DNA of 64,000 nt, taken from NCBI GenBank assembly GCA_018466975.1, contig CM031558.1, positions 1,860,001 through 1,924,000 of the forward strand, given 5' to 3'. A program made the translations under genes and the position numbers. A model generated the notes under the pieces. It had not been told where the DNA came from, made no database searches, and saw only the letters and a list, made by a program, of their open reading frames with translations. This DNA comes from Sparassis latifolia. Its lineage: Eukaryota > Basidiomycota > Agaricomycetes > Polyporales > Sparassidaceae. Every line of letters starts with the position of its first letter. The stretch's first letter is position 1. This document shows positions 61,970-64,000 of the stretch, in pieces.

Positions 61970-64000
61970 ATGCCGGCGAGATTTGTAATTTTGACGGAGC
62001 ATCAGCCCATACTCTCTGAGAAGCTGCGGTCTTATGACACGGCAGATGCCAAGGGACGCAAGACTCTGGTTCAGAGCTTGCGCCAGAAGCTGAAGACACA
62101 GTTTGTCGACACGTCAAATTATGATGACATCATTGTGGAAACTGTGAGCAGTGTTTCATGTCTGTGAGGTCCCCACTAACTCTCACCGCAGAAAATCTGA
62201 GAGTGGCTCAATAACCACGCCCGCCATGCGCAGGAGAAAGCGACGAAAAAGCGTATGCATGTTTCTGGCAAGCCCAATGCCTTCAAGGTGTGGGATGCGC
62301 TGGAGAGGGACAAGGTGACTGAGGCCGCGCGAGCACTCGCCGCAGATAAGGGTTGCAATGTCTCCAAGGTGTGGAGAGTCGCACGGAGTGCCGAATGGGC
62401 AAAACTGTCCGAGGAGGAGCAGAAGGTGTATGAGGAAAAGGCGGAAAGTTGGCGCAATGGCACTCTGGATGATAAGACGAAAATGAAGTGCGTACCTCCT
62501 GTCACGTAGCATAAGGCAAATCCTGACCTAAGACAGGCTGAGGGAGCAGCGAATGATGCAATATCTGAAGAAGTTTGCCAAGACTATGTGGGACACCATG
62601 GGCATTCGCATGGCATTCATGCTAGCATATCCGAAGGAAGCGGGGAGTCTGAAGGTAGAGATGTGAGCGTAGACCGTCCGACTGTCGCCATCTGCTAACC
62701 CCCGAGTGAAGGGTGGAGGTCAACCACGCCATCACCAATGGAACTCCATTCGGGGCCTATCCTGGGTGGCTGCATGCTTACCAGCCTCTAGCAAAGGTGT
62801 TCTCTGAGTGGGCCAAAGGTGAATACGGTAAGAAGACCTCAGTTGCATTGTCGCTGGCACACTGACCTGAATCCTTAGGTGTGACTGAGACTATGGTGAC
62901 GGTGAAGAAGACACCTGCCGATTGCATGCGGGCCATGGACAAGATTCAGTTGACGGCCAACGGTTTTCCTCTGCTCCCGTCAGTGCCCGAAGGTATGGCG
63001 GAAGCGCCTCTCAAGGTGATGAACGTACAAGTTCGAGACTTCATGAATCATCACTACGGTATGACACTCCCACTGGGTGTTGAGAGATGCTGACCAGTTT
63101 ACAGCATTGGCGAAGGGTGTTCGGAACTGCAAGTCGCCATGGACGAAGCTGAACAGCATAGACGACATCAATGAGGTTATTCCAGCGGAGATGCTACCTG
63201 AGAACTTCCAGTGGATTGATCCCTCAAAGATGACAAGTGTTCCCGTTCGTGCCCTCCTCGACCACTGGCGGGCACGCCAAGAGGAACATGGACCTGAGCA
63301 GACCATGCGATTCACCCAGTACTTCGACAAGGATGGCGAAGCTGCTCCCGCCAAGTATGATCCTCTTCCACCACTTGACGGATCAGCACAGGCATTAGAA
63401 GAAGGATCTGAACATGAGGTCCAAGAAGCACTCACACCTAAGAAGGCGGGGAAGGCGAAGAAGAAGGGTAAACCTGTGCGCAAGGTCACGGGAAAGGCGG
63501 CATCGAAGGCGACAAAGGGCAAAGCGGCCCCTGGCGGAGCCAAAGGCGGTGGGCGTAAATGCAAGACGAAAGATGCATACGACTCGGAAGATGATGCCAG
63601 AAGCAGCCAAGACTCTGATCGGAGTTCGCCAGATATACCCAGCATGGCTTCCGAAGAAGATACGGCCAGCGATGAAGATTCAGGGGATGGCGAGAGCGTG
63701 ATTGCGAATAAAGCGAAGGGCAAGGCAGTCGCCACCACCAATGGACATAAGGCTAACAATGGTGGTGCACCTCAAGCGAGTGGTAGCGGTGGTGCCAAGA
63801 CGAAGGCAAAGCGAGGTCTCCAAGACCTTCCTCTGGGCGAACTGCACAGATTTGACACAGAGGAGACCGATGAAGCATCGAGTGAACTGGAGCCCAGTAC
63901 AAAGGAGCTCAGGCTTGAGCGTCAAGGCCGAGCCCTGCGTCTCACTGGTGGGAGTACTGTGGGGAGTACTGTGCCCCACCTTGTGAAAAGGAGAGACGTG
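61970..64000 (+). CDS. HMG-box-like protein associated with KDZ element, 3' end outside window
   Basis: Exons 61970..62143, 62192 or 62204..62487, 62537..62662, 62712..62827, 62879..63058, 63105..>64000, phases consistent. Start MPARFVILTEHQ at ATG 61970. With acceptor 62191 the second exon begins AAA-ATC-TGA, a stop where Arg would fit before EWLNNHAR; using the AG at 62203 removes it. Then an HMG-box-like segment (KVWDALERDKVTEAARAL, KVWRVARSAEWAKLSEEEQKVYEEKAESW), a helical middle domain with PFGAYPGWLHAYQP, and a long Lys/Gly-rich and acidic tail (KKAGKAKKKGKP; EEDTASDEDSGDGES). Likely a nuclear DNA-binding accessory protein of the KDZ transposon or of the TET/JBP enzyme; inference. The frame stays open to base 64000. 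Confidence 0.72.

Overview
The window looks like nuclear DNA of a filamentous basidiomycete (Agaricomycetes, probably a Polyporales-type wood decayer). Genes are broken by many 46-65 bp GT-AG introns. Mobile elements are of types common in these fungi: a Ty1/copia retrotransposon, a Crypton, a Tad-type LINE, Mutator-like MITEs and a KDZ transposon with a TET/JBP oxygenase. The species cannot be fixed from sequence alone. All splice models are my own reading of donor, acceptor and phase.

Layout. 1-1461: 3' part of a secreted-type alpha/beta hydrolase (TAP-like). 2.8-9.6 kb: three minus-strand genes (A, B, C) of a lineage-specific zinc-finger family. 9.6-27.1 kb: a spacer with a decayed Crypton, a complete copia element with LTRs and target-site duplication, MOCS2A (molybdopterin synthase small subunit), a metallo-beta-lactamase-fold hydrolase and a CCDC174 homologue with a 14-nt microexon. 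27.1-35.7 kb: three plus-strand genes (D, E, F) that mirror C, B and A, so the block is a large inverted duplication. 36.5-42.3 kb: damaged extra family copies (G, H, I). 42.5-45.6 kb: a multi-pass membrane protein and a Ser/Thr-rich single-pass surface protein. 46.5-52.6 kb: a decayed LINE interrupted by other repeats. 52.7-54.6 kb: a 33-bp minisatellite and a 175-bp tandem repeat. 54.7-64 kb: a KDZ-transposon neighbourhood with a small three-exon gene, the KDZ transposase (frameshifted), a TET/JBP 2OG-Fe(II) dioxygenase and an HMG-box-like gene running off the window.

The most novel system is the zinc-finger family. Every full copy carries a classical CX2CX12HX3H finger followed by a second cysteine module with invariant spacing (C-x31-C-x12-H), a short [YFH]-[AM]-P-Y motif upstream and a YN[LV]xR-type tail. 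Four members share a promoter made of an inverted repeat (GAGCAC/GTGCTC or a relative), a TGTAACTGTCCCAC box and a TATA/CCGGGTAAGC core. An intron of 53-59 bp sits at, inside or just after the stop codon in all six better copies. The palindrome could be an operator for the family's own proteins, which is inference. The KDZ cluster, where a likely 5-methylcytosine oxygenase sits beside a transposase and an HMG-type gene, is the second highlight.
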